From assembly GCF_024622975.1 (NCBI RefSeq), contig NZ_JANJZT010000004.1, forward strand, positions 1-64,000: a stretch of 64,000 nt of DNA, in the 5' to 3' direction. The notes under the pieces are model-generated. The model was not told where the DNA came from. It saw nothing but the letters and a program-made list of their open reading frames with translations, and searched no databases. This DNA is from Blautia caecimuris (GTDB lineage Bacteria > Bacillota > Clostridia > Lachnospirales > Lachnospiraceae). Positions 1 through 7,434 of this stretch are shown here, piece after piece (position 1 is the first letter of the stretch; the number at the start of each line of letters is the position of its first letter). The position numbers were made by a program, and so were the translations under genes.

Positions 1-75
1 GAAAACAGATTTCTTTGAAAAAAAGTAATAGAACCACGTACTTAGGACTAGCCGTCGCGCTAGCGACTTGGTACA
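1..75 (+). other. Intergenic end of upstream cas gene and cas4 leader
   Basis: One frame is open from base 2 and closes at TAA 26-28 (tail reading KTDFFEKK). This could be the last codons of the preceding gene, which in type I-C loci is normally cas7 (csd2), but the piece is too short to identify. Between it and cas4 is a 5-bp hairpin (GTCGC 54-58, GCGAC 63-67). No Shine-Dalgarno sequence is visible before the cas4 ATG. Confidence 0.3.
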
Positions 76-696
76 ATGGAATATGTAGAAGAAGATTATT
101 TGATGATATCAGGAATCCAGCATTTTAAATTTTGCAGAAGACAATGGGCATTAATTCATGTAGAGCAGCAATGGGCAGAAAATGCACATACTGTAGTGGG
201 TGAGTTGATGCACAGAAAAGTTCATGATCCATATTTAACAGAGAAACGAAAGGATGTAATAATAGCCAGAGCTCTTCCTGTAGTTTCCAGGGAAATGGGA
301 GCCAGTGGAGAGTGTGATGCAGTAGAATTTTATCGTGCAGAGGATGGAATTAACTTACATGGACATCGTGGTCTGTTCAAAATATATCCTGTCGAATATA
401 AGAAGGGAAGACCAAAGCTTACAGAGGAGGATGAGCTTCAGCTGACAGCTCAGGCTATGTGTCTGGAAGAAATGTTTTCCACTGAGATACCTGAGGGCGC
501 GCTTTTTTACGGAGAAACGAGAAGACGGGAAAAAATAGAATTCACACAGGTTTTGCGAAAAGAGGTACGGGATATGTTTCTGGAAATGCATCAGTATTAT
601 GACCGAAAATATACACCAAAGGTAAAATATACCAAAGCTTGTAATTCCTGTTCACTGAAACTGTCCTTCCTCGAATTGGAAGGACAGTTTCAGTGA
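76..696 (+). pseudogene. cas4: Cas4 nuclease, type I-C, frameshifted at its C-terminus
   Basis: Cas4 is a RecB-family 4Fe-4S nuclease that trims and orients prespacers with Cas1-Cas2. The N-terminus is typical of type I-C Cas4 (Cys20 in the FCRRQW motif; RecB residues Asp81, Glu107 and Lys109 in GECDAVEF and YPVEYKKG). Cys189 and Cys192 are present, but the final cluster cysteine that normally follows CSLK-x2 is missing and the frame ends early at 694-696. In another frame the sequence LPRIGRTVSV followed by a normal Cas4 tail continues to TGA 735-737, overlapping the cas1 ATG as ATGA, so the native 3' end is still there but out of frame. A perfect 20-bp inverted repeat lies at the break. The protein may be inactive or only partly active. 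A sequencing error is the alternative. Confidence 0.8.
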
Positions 697-697
697 A
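651..697. repeat. Perfect 20-bp inverted repeat at the cas4 break
   Basis: The left arm 651-670 and right arm 678-697 are exact reverse complements around the 7-nt loop TCGAATT. Relative to the expected Cas4 coding sequence, four nucleotides (net) are missing between the CSLK codons and the LPR codons, inside the left arm. The pattern fits correction of an imperfect palindrome by template switching. The transcript would fold into a very stable hairpin just before cas1. Confidence 0.85.
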
Positions 698-733
698 AGC
701 CTATATGGATGAGCGCCTGAGGGAGGAAAATGA

Positions 734-1765
734 ATGAAGAAATTGCTGAATACGTTATATGTCACTTCTGAAAACAGTTATCTTTCTCTGGATGGTGAAA
801 ATATAGTGGTATTTGAAGACAAAAAAGAGGTTGGCAGGCTCCCTTTACATAATTTGGAAGGAATTGTTTCTTTTGGATACAGAGGAACAAGCCCGGCGCT
901 TATGGGAGCCTGTGCTGACAGAAATATTTCTTTATGCTATGTCACTCCGCAGGGAAAATTTCTGGCAAGAGTGACAGGTAAGATAAAAGGGAATGTAATA
1001 CTGAGGCAACAGCAATATGAAAGCAGCAGGGATAAGGAAATCAGTCTGTCTATAGCAAAGAACTGTATTACAGGAAAAATTTATAATGCTCGTTGGGTGT
1101 TGGAGCGTGCAGTACGTGATCATAGCCTTCAAATCAATACTGACCAGGTAAAAACAGCATCGGTTCATCTGAAACAATCACTGGAACATATAAGAAACAG
1201 CCAATCAAAGGAACAGTTGAGAGGATATGAGGGAGAGGCTGCCAGTATTTATTTTGGAGTATTTAATGAACTGATACTACAGCAGAAAAAGGATTTTGTG
1301 TTTTGTGGAAGAAATAAAAGACCTCCTTTAGACAATATAAATGCGATGTTGTCTTTTGTATATACGCTTTTAACAAATCAGATTGCTTCTGCATTGGAAT
1401 GTGTCGGTCTGGATCCCTATATAGGTTATTTACATACAGAAAGGCCCGGAAGAGTGTCTTTGGCTTTAGATTTGATAGAAGAATTAAGAGCCCCGCTGGC
1501 TGATCGCTTTGTTTTGTCACTTATTAATAAAAAAGTAATTACGAGAAAAAATTTTAAAACAAAAGAAAATGGTGCAGTAATTATGGATGACGAAGCCAGA
1601 AAGAGGCTGTTGACAGAATGGCAGAACAGAAAAAAAGAAACAATCACACATCCATTTTTGAAAGAAAAGATTGAGTGGGGAATGGTTCCTTATGTACAGG
1701 CAATGCTGCTTGCAAGGTATCTGAGAGGCGATTTAGACGGATATCCGGTTTTTCTGTGGAAATAA
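734..1765 (+). CDS. cas1: CRISPR-associated endonuclease Cas1, type I-C
   Basis: Cas1 is the metal-dependent integrase that, as a complex with Cas2, inserts new spacers at the leader end of the array. The 343-aa length is normal for type I-C. The expected catalytic positions are visible: Glu166 in the GYEGEAA helix, His234 in GYLHTERPGR, and the acidic LDLIEE segment at 245-250. The ATG overlaps the ancestral cas4 stop (ATGA at 734-737) and is preceded by GAGGGAGGAAAATG. It sits directly upstream of cas2 in one operon. The gene appears intact, unlike cas4. Confidence 0.96.
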   Translation: MKKLLNTLYVTSENSYLSLDGENIVVFEDKKEVGRLPLHNLEGIVSFGYRGTSPALMGACADRNISLCYVTPQGKFLARVTGKIKGNVILRQQQYESSRDKEISLSIAKNCITGKIYNARWVLERAVRDHSLQINTDQVKTASVHLKQSLEHIRNSQSKEQLRGYEGEAASIYFGVFNELILQQKKDFVFCGRNKRPPLDNINAMLSFVYTLLTNQIASALECVGLDPYIGYLHTERPGRVSLALDLIEELRAPLADRFVLSLINKKVITRKNFKTKENGAVIMDDEARKRLLTEWQNRKKETITHPFLKEKIEWGMVPYVQAMLLARYLRGDLDGYPVFLWK

Positions 1766-1777
1766 GAGGATAAAATT

Positions 1778-2068
1778 ATGATGGTATTGATTACTTATGA
1801 TGTAAATACAGAAACACCAGCAGGAAAAAAGCGCCTAAGAAAGGTGGCAAAGCAGTGCGTAAATTATGGGAGGCGTGTGCAGAATTCTGTGTTTGAATGT
1901 ATTTTGGACAATGCTCAGTGTATTATGCTGAAGGCTGTATTATCCGATATTATTGATAAAGAATGTGACAGCTTAAGATTTTATTATCTGGGAAACAAAT
2001 ATCAAACTAAAATAGAGCACATCGGCATGGAAAAAGGGATTTCTGCAGATGACATTTTAATTATGTAA
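1778..2068 (+). CDS. cas2: CRISPR-associated protein Cas2
   Basis: Cas2 is the small ferredoxin-fold dimer that bridges two Cas1 dimers in the spacer-integration complex. At 96 aa it has the usual length, and the first beta strand carries the conserved aspartate (LITYDVN, Asp8). The start is one of two adjacent ATGs at 1778/1781. It follows cas1 by 12 bases and is the last cas gene before the CRISPR leader, the standard type I-C order. Confidence 0.96.
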   Translation: MMVLITYDVNTETPAGKKRLRKVAKQCVNYGRRVQNSVFECILDNAQCIMLKAVLSDIIDKECDSLRFYYLGNKYQTKIEHIGMEKGISADDILIM

Positions 2069-2238
2069 ACTATGTATAGTGCGAAATATAAGTAAACATA
2101 AAATACCCAGGAGATTCGCACATGAAAAAAGCAGAAAATACAGGAAATTATATTGATATAAGTTTCTCAAATAAAAGAAACAATGTATTTTTGTTACTAC
2201 TTTACAAAAGTTACTATTTAAATTTGGTGACTTTTGCT
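2069..2238 (+). promoter_or_regulatory. CRISPR leader
   Basis: This AT-rich stretch of 170 bases runs from the cas2 stop to the first repeat. Its assignment as leader rests on position (cas2 side) and on the repeats being perfect at this end and degenerate at the other. The array promoter should lie here, but no convincing -35/-10 pair was picked out. Confidence 0.75.
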
Positions 2239-3468
2239 GTCGCTCCCCTCGCGGGAGCGTGGGTTGAAATATCAAACATCACCTCCGAAAATATGATCAG
2301 ATCGTCGCTCCCCTCGCGGGAGCGTGGGTTGAAATCATGAATCGGTAAGCATACCCTTTTGATTTCCAGTCGCTCCCCTCGCGGGAGCGTGGGTTGAAAT
2401 TGTCCAGGTGATATCATGCAGCTCTCCATCAGAGTCGCTCCCCTCGCGGGAGCGTGGGTTGAAATTGATCGGCTCTGTCCGGTTATGCATCGGTCTTTTG
2501 TCGCTCCCCTCGCGGGAGCGTGGGTTGAAATCGGTCCTGAAAAATATGGTGGATCAACAATCGCCGTCGCTCCCCTCGCGGGAGCGTGGGTTGAAATCGT
2601 AATAGTTTCTGCGTTCCGGTCCTGAAAAATGTCGCTCCCCTCGCGGGAGCGTGGGTTGAAATGCTGGTGTCTTAGGAAATAATAGTCCTGTCTGGTCGTC
2701 GCTCCCCTCGCGGGAGCGTGGGTTGAAATCCCAGAAGATGATTTGCTGTCAGTATTTAGGGGTGTGTCGCTCCCCTCGCGGGAGCGTGGGTTGAAATTTT
2801 TCCAGATATCCGATCTCTTCTTCCGCAATTCCGGTCGCTCCCCTCGCGGGAGCGTGGGTTGAAATTGGAATTGACAGGTTTGTGGTCTTTAACGGCGCCG
2901 TCGCTCCCCTCGCGGGAGCGTGGGTTGAAATCTTGAAGGCGTTGGAGGGATTCCGGTATGCCAAGTCGCTCCCCTCGCGGGAGCGTGGGTTGAAATTGTA
3001 ATCAGTTTGATAAGGTCTGTACGGAGCTTGGTCGCTCCCCTCGCGGGAGCGTGGGTTGAAATACTTAAATCCTCCTATCCAGTTTAATCAGTGTGTAAGT
3101 CGCTCCCCTCGCGGGAGCGTGGGTTGAAATCTCTATCGGTTTTGCTATATACTCCGCCAGATCTTGTCGCTCCCCTCGCGGGAGCGTGGGTTGAAATCAG
3201 TGATATCTAATGGAAACTACATAGATCCAAAGTCGCTCCCCTCGCGGGAGCGTGGGTTGAAATATGGTATGGCCGTTATAAGCCTTTGGATAGATCCGGT
3301 CGCTCCCCTCGCGGGAGCGTGGGTTGAAATCTCCAGCCAAAAAGAGGACAATCACTCGCCCTCCGGTCGCTCCCCTCGCGGGAGCGTGGGTTGAAATTTA
3401 AGAAGAAACGCAGGAATAACAGATGCCTTGGTCGCTCCCCCTCCCCGCGGGAGAAGGTGAATTGAAAA
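2239..3468 (+). CRISPR. Type I-C CRISPR array, 18 intact repeats plus a degenerate one
   Basis: The 32-nt repeat begins GTCGCTCCCC and ends GGGTTGAAAT, with the short palindrome GCTCCC/GGGAGC that forms the crRNA hairpin. Identical copies start at 2239, 2304, 2369, 2434, 2500, 2566, 2631, 2698, 2766, 2834, 2900, 2965, 3031, 3099, 3166, 3232, 3299 and 3366. A nineteenth copy at 3431-3468 has a 4-nt insertion and a diverged right half, marking the old end. The 18 spacers are 33-36 nt long. Spacers 5 (2532-2565) and 6 (2598-2630) share 14 nt, so they come from overlapping protospacers. The uniform repeats suggest an array that was active until recently. Confidence 0.98.
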
Positions 3469-3482
3469 AGGTAAATCTTGAA

Positions 3483-3518
3483 TTACTGGTTTCCAGTAAC
3501 GCTTTAATGTGATATAAT
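3483..3518 (+). promoter_or_regulatory. Promoter with overlapping palindrome before the NSS transporter
   Basis: A TATAAT at 3513-3518 lies 17 bp after a weak -35 TTTCCA at 3490-3495. The perfect inverted repeat TTACTGG-ttt-CCAGTAA (3483-3499) covers the -35 and could be a repressor site. The regulator is unknown. Confidence 0.55.
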
Positions 3519-3549
3519 AGCTTGAATTATTTTTTAGGAGGGGAAATCA

Positions 3550-5028
3550 GTGAAAGAAAGAGAAACTTTTGGCTCACGGCTTGGGTTCATTCTGGTGTCT
3601 GCCGGATGTGCCATAGGTCTGGGCAATGTGTGGAAATTCCCATATATGACAGGAAAATACGGTGGAGCGGCGTTTGTTCTTATTTATCTTGTTTTTCTTG
3701 TAGTTCTGGGACTTCCTATTCTTGTCAGCGAGTTTGCAGTGGGACGCGCCAGCAGAAAAAGTACGGCGAAGGCCTTTCATGAACTGGAACCGGAAGGCTC
3801 CAACTTCCATAAGTACAGCTATATGGGTATGATCGGAAACTATGTGCTGATGATGTTCTATACCATGGTAGCAGGATGGACGCTGTATTACGGTTACGTA
3901 ATGGCAACCGGAAAGCTTCAGGGTGCGGATTCTGCACAGATAACAGAATTTTTTGGGAACTTCCAGAAATCCACAGGAACCATGACCTTCTGGATGGTCC
4001 TTGCAGTGTTTCTGGCATTTGGAATCTGTTCTCTGGGACTTCAAAACGGAGTTGAGAGAATTACAAAGGTCATGATGCTGTGCCTGTTAGGTCTGATCGT
4101 TGTGCTTGCAGTTCATTCTGCTACTTTGGACGGAGCCGTGGAAGGTATTAAATTTTATCTGATTCCGAATTTTGAAAACATGAAAGAAGCCGGGATCGGA
4201 AATGTAATATTCGGAGCCATGTCTCAGGCATTTTTCACTCTGAGCATTGGAATCGGAGCCATGGAGATCTTTGGAAGCTATATGAAAAAAGATCTGACAC
4301 TGGCAGGAGAAAGTCTCAGTATTCTTGTGCTGGATACCTTTGTTGCACTGATGGCAGGCATGATCATTATTCCTGCATGTTTTGCGTTTAACGTGGAGCC
4401 GGGGGCAGGTCCGGGGCTTGTATTTATCACACTTCCAAATGTATTTAACCAGATGATGGGCGGAAGACTCTGGGGCGCATTGTTCTTCCTTTTTATGGCA
4501 TGTGCGGCTCTGTCTACAGTGGTTGCTGTATTTGAAAATATTCTGTCTTTTGCCATTGATCTGTGGGGATGGAGCCGTAAGAAAGCGGTAATGGTAAATA
4601 TTGTTCTTGTTATCATTCTTTCCATGCCGGCAATCCTTGGTTTTGGACCGTGGTCCGGAATACAGATTTTAGGTGAAGGAACAAACATCATGGATCTGGA
4701 AGATTTTATTGTATCTAATAATATTCTGCCTCTTGGTTCTGTATTGTTTGTGCTTTTCTGCGCATCGAAAAGGGGCTGGGGTTGGAAAAACTTTTTAAAG
4801 GAAGCAAACACAGGAAAGGGAGTAAAGTTCCCGGCAGGTATCCGCATGTACATGCTGTGGGTAATTCCGGTAGTGGTTTCTGTAATTTACCTGAAAGGCT
4901 ACTACGACATGTTTAAGCCAAAAGGAATGGAGTACCTTGTTCCGTGGATGATCATTGGTGTGGCAATGCTTGCCCTGGTTGTGTGGATTGCCTTTGGCCA
5001 TAGCAAAAGTAAAAAAGACAGGAGCTGA
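3550..5028 (+). CDS. Sodium-dependent NSS-family amino acid transporter
   Basis: This is a neurotransmitter:sodium symporter (SNF) family protein expected to import an amino acid with Na+ across the cytoplasmic membrane. The first transmembrane helix carries the family signature around the sodium site (CAIGLGNVWKFP, about residues 20-31), followed by GGAAFVLIYL and about 11 further hydrophobic helices over 492 aa. The start is GTG 3550 behind AGGAGGGG. It is followed after 5 bases by an aminotransferase gene, so substrate import and transamination are probably coupled. The substrate cannot be read from sequence, but the partner suggests an amino acid that is deaminated for energy or nitrogen. 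Confidence 0.92.
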   Translation: MKERETFGSRLGFILVSAGCAIGLGNVWKFPYMTGKYGGAAFVLIYLVFLVVLGLPILVSEFAVGRASRKSTAKAFHELEPEGSNFHKYSYMGMIGNYVLMMFYTMVAGWTLYYGYVMATGKLQGADSAQITEFFGNFQKSTGTMTFWMVLAVFLAFGICSLGLQNGVERITKVMMLCLLGLIVVLAVHSATLDGAVEGIKFYLIPNFENMKEAGIGNVIFGAMSQAFFTLSIGIGAMEIFGSYMKKDLTLAGESLSILVLDTFVALMAGMIIIPACFAFNVEPGAGPGLVFITLPNVFNQMMGGRLWGALFFLFMACAALSTVVAVFENILSFAIDLWGWSRKKAVMVNIVLVIILSMPAILGFGPWSGIQILGEGTNIMDLEDFIVSNNILPLGSVLFVLFCASKRGWGWKNFLKEANTGKGVKFPAGIRMYMLWVIPVVVSVIYLKGYYDMFKPKGMEYLVPWMIIGVAMLALVVWIAFGHSKSKKDRS

Positions 5029-5033
5029 CGGAT

Positions 5034-6233
5034 ATGATAGCAGAAAAAATGATTCCTTTTGTTCAGAATAATTCTGCGATCCGTACTATGTTTGAGGAGG
5101 GGAATCGTCTGAAAAAACAGTACGGAGCAGATAAAGTATATGATTTCAGCCTGGGAAATCCCAGCGTTCCCGCGCCTGACTGTGTTCGGGAAGCCATTGT
5201 TGATCTGGCAAATAATGAGGATCCTGTAATTCTTCACGGGTATATGAATAACGCAGGATTTGAGGATGTGCGTGAAACCATTGCGCAGTCCCTGAACCGC
5301 CGTTTTGGGACAGATTTTTCTGCGAAAAACCTGATCATGACAGTGGGAGCTGCAAGCGGACTGAACGTGATTCTGAAAACAGTTTTGAATCCCGGTGAGG
5401 AAGTAATTGTTTTTGCACCATATTTTCTGGAATATGGTGCATATGTAAAAAATTATGACGGAAAGCTTGTGGAAATCTCTCCTGATACAGAAACCTTTCA
5501 GCCGGATCTGGAGGAACTGGAAAGAAAAATCACTGCAAACACAAGGGCAGTTATTGTAAACAGTCCCCATAATCCTACAGGTGTTATTTATTCGGAAGAT
5601 ACAATCAAGGCTCTGGCAGCCATTCTTGAGAAAAAGCAGAAGGAATATGGCAGTGTGATATATCTGATCTCTGATGAGCCTTATCGTGAGCTTGCCTATG
5701 ACGGGGCAGAGGTTCCATACCTTACAAAATACTACAAAAACACTGTAGTAGGCTATTCTTACAGCAAATCTCTGTCTCTTCCAGGAGAAAGGATCGGATA
5801 TCTGGTGATTCCCGATGACCTTGAGGACAGTGAAACAGTAATTGCAGCCGCAGGTATTGCCAATCGTATTCTGGGAAGTGTCAATGCGCCTTCCCTGATG
5901 CAGAAGGTGATTGCCCGCTGCGTGGACGCAGAAGTGGATGTGGCGGCCTATGATAAAAATCGTCTGGCTCTCTATAACGGGCTTACTGCCTGTGGTTTTC
6001 AGTGCATCAAACCGCAGGGGGCCTTTTATCTTTTTGTGAAATCACCGGTTGCTGATGAAAAGGAATTCTGTGAGGCAGGAAAAAAGTATAATATTCTTAT
6101 GGTGCCGGGAAGCTCTTTTGCCTGTCCGGGATATGTGAGACTTGCCTACTGCGTTTCCTATGAGACGATTATCAATTCTCTTCCGGAATTTAAAAAGCTG
6201 GCAGCAGAGTTTTCCCTGACAGAGGAAAGCTAA
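5034..6233 (+). CDS. Pyridoxal-phosphate-dependent aminotransferase, class I/II
   Basis: A fold-type I aminotransferase of 399 aa. Visible motifs are NSPHNPTG in the cofactor domain, SDEPYRELAYDG (aspartate contacting the pyridine nitrogen, then the conserved tyrosine) and SYSKSLSLPGERIGY, whose lysine binds PLP. Near the C-terminus, RLAYCVS supplies the usual substrate-carboxylate arginine. It is cotranscribed with the NSS transporter; its ribosome site lies in the end of that gene. The family includes aspartate, alanine and aromatic aminotransferases, so the amino-acid substrate is undetermined. Confidence 0.93.
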   Translation: MIAEKMIPFVQNNSAIRTMFEEGNRLKKQYGADKVYDFSLGNPSVPAPDCVREAIVDLANNEDPVILHGYMNNAGFEDVRETIAQSLNRRFGTDFSAKNLIMTVGAASGLNVILKTVLNPGEEVIVFAPYFLEYGAYVKNYDGKLVEISPDTETFQPDLEELERKITANTRAVIVNSPHNPTGVIYSEDTIKALAAILEKKQKEYGSVIYLISDEPYRELAYDGAEVPYLTKYYKNTVVGYSYSKSLSLPGERIGYLVIPDDLEDSETVIAAAGIANRILGSVNAPSLMQKVIARCVDAEVDVAAYDKNRLALYNGLTACGFQCIKPQGAFYLFVKSPVADEKEFCEAGKKYNILMVPGSSFACPGYVRLAYCVSYETIINSLPEFKKLAAEFSLTEES

Positions 6234-6313
6234 TGTCGGAAGGAGTAGTATACTCTTTTCACAGTCAGCTGTTTTTATGATGACAAAAAAGGAAATAATA
6301 ACGTAAAAACGAT

Positions 6314-6357
6314 AACAGGATTCTTTTTCCATAAAACAGGAAGAGAATCCTGTTTAA
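6314..6357. terminator. Bidirectional terminator between aminotransferase and alarmone synthetase
   Basis: Arms AACAGGATTCT (6314-6324) and AGAATCCTGTT (6344-6354) are perfect complements. The hairpin can serve the converging transcripts from both sides. The right arm reaches the stop codon of the minus-strand gene. Confidence 0.75.
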
Positions 6358-7049
6358 ATTTTATCAATCTTTTTTCGGATAGTCAGCATTTTCTGATCCA
6401 GCGCACGGATGACGGCAGCGCACTGCTGAAGTTCCTCGTCGATAAACTGAGTTTCTTTTTTTCCACGCTTATAGCGGAGCTGATGATCCAGATTTGCCCA
6501 GTAATCCATGGCGGCAGTGCGGAGCTGAAGCTCTATTTTTATCCATTGGATATCTTCCTGAAAGGGGACTGCTGTTTCCAGGATCAGATGAAGGCTCTGG
6601 TAGCCGGAGGCTTTTGGCTCCTGTATGTAATCCTTGGTTTTCAGAATGCGGATATCTTTTTGCTTTTTGATCATCTGGGCAACCTGGTAGATATCGTCTA
6701 CATAAGCGCAGACGGCTCTTACACCAATCAGGTCGTTTATTTTTTCAAGGGCAACATTAAAATTCAGTTCAAGCCCTTTTTTCTGCATTTTTTTATATAC
6801 GCTGTCGTATTCCTTCAGCCGTCCGGTTTTCATCTGAATGACATTGCGCTGATATTTCATGGTAAGGATTGTATTAATAATATCAAGCTTTGCCAGCATA
6901 AGGCTGACGGCGCATTTTCCCTTTGTGCAGAATGTTTCAGATGTCAGTGCACGCCTTAACTGCTCTTTCTTTTTCAATTTCTTCTGTTCTTCCTCAATCT
7001 GTGCATAAATAAATTTCCAATGGTCTTTTACTGCAATACAACTGTTCAT
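6354..7049 (-). CDS. Small alarmone synthetase (GTP pyrophosphokinase, RelQ/RelP-like)
   Basis: A single-domain (p)ppGpp synthetase of 231 aa, predicted to transfer pyrophosphate from ATP to GDP/GTP and so feed the stringent response. RelA/SpoT synthetase motifs are present: IGVRAVCAYVDDIY, the YI-x-PKASGYQSLH segment, and ELQLRTAAMDYWANLDHQLRYK, which holds the glutamate and nucleotide-stacking residues. There is no HD hydrolase, TGS or ACT domain, so it is a synthetase only. AAGGAGTG precedes the ATG. It stands alone, convergent to the aminotransferase and divergent from adhE. Confidence 0.93.
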   Translation of the reverse strand: MNSCIAVKDHWKFIYAQIEEEQKKLKKKEQLRRALTSETFCTKGKCAVSLMLAKLDIINTILTMKYQRNVIQMKTGRLKEYDSVYKKMQKKGLELNFNVALEKINDLIGVRAVCAYVDDIYQVAQMIKKQKDIRILKTKDYIQEPKASGYQSLHLILETAVPFQEDIQWIKIELQLRTAAMDYWANLDHQLRYKRGKKETQFIDEELQQCAAVIRALDQKMLTIRKKIDKI

Positions 7050-7290
7050 TACTTTACACTCCTTATAATAAATAGAAAAAAAGCCTGAGTTAATTTCGGG
7101 TAAAATATATCTGAAAGCCTGAGTGTCTGTCAGAATAACTGTTTGTGGCAGATATCAGACAGAAAAACAGTCCCCATCAACTAAGATATGCATTGGTATA
7201 AAAAAATATGACAGAAAATTTTTGTATATATTACACAAAAAAGGAGAGATTTAAGATTTATTTTTAAATATTTTTTTATTGAGATAAAGA

Positions 7291-7364
7291 TTGACAAATG
7301 ATTAACAAACTAATATAATAAAACCATCAAGATTGACAAATATTTAACGTTAATCAATTAACAT
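7291..7364 (+). promoter_or_regulatory. adhE promoter with three Rex-like operators
   Basis: A consensus sigma-A promoter is visible: TTGACA 7291-7296, 17 bp, TATAAT 7314-7319. Three sites resemble the Rex operator TTGTTAA-N4-TTAACAA: 7291-7308 (TTGACAA-N4-TTAACAA, over the -35 and spacer), 7333-7350 (TTGACAA-N4-TTAACGT) and 7347-7364 (ACGTTAA-N4-TTAACAT). Rex senses NADH/NAD+ and represses adhE in clostridia, so this arrangement is expected. No rex gene is in the window. The rest of 7050-7434 is AT-rich, with an 11-base direct repeat (AAAGCCTGAGT at 7079 and 7111). Confidence 0.75.
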
Positions 7365-7434
7365 AATTATTTGCCGCTCTATCAAAAGAAAGTAACAATC
7401 AAGAATATAAATGGATTAACAAGGAGGATTTCAA

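Noticed and set aside
2214-2828. A 204-codon open frame on the minus strand made of repeated blocks
   Set aside because: It is the CRISPR repeats and spacers read as protein; the repeats simply lack stops in that frame.
7079-7121. Direct repeat AAAGCCTGAGT as a possible operator for the alarmone synthetase
   Set aside because: Only two copies were seen, with no symmetry and no clear promoter nearby; too weak to call.
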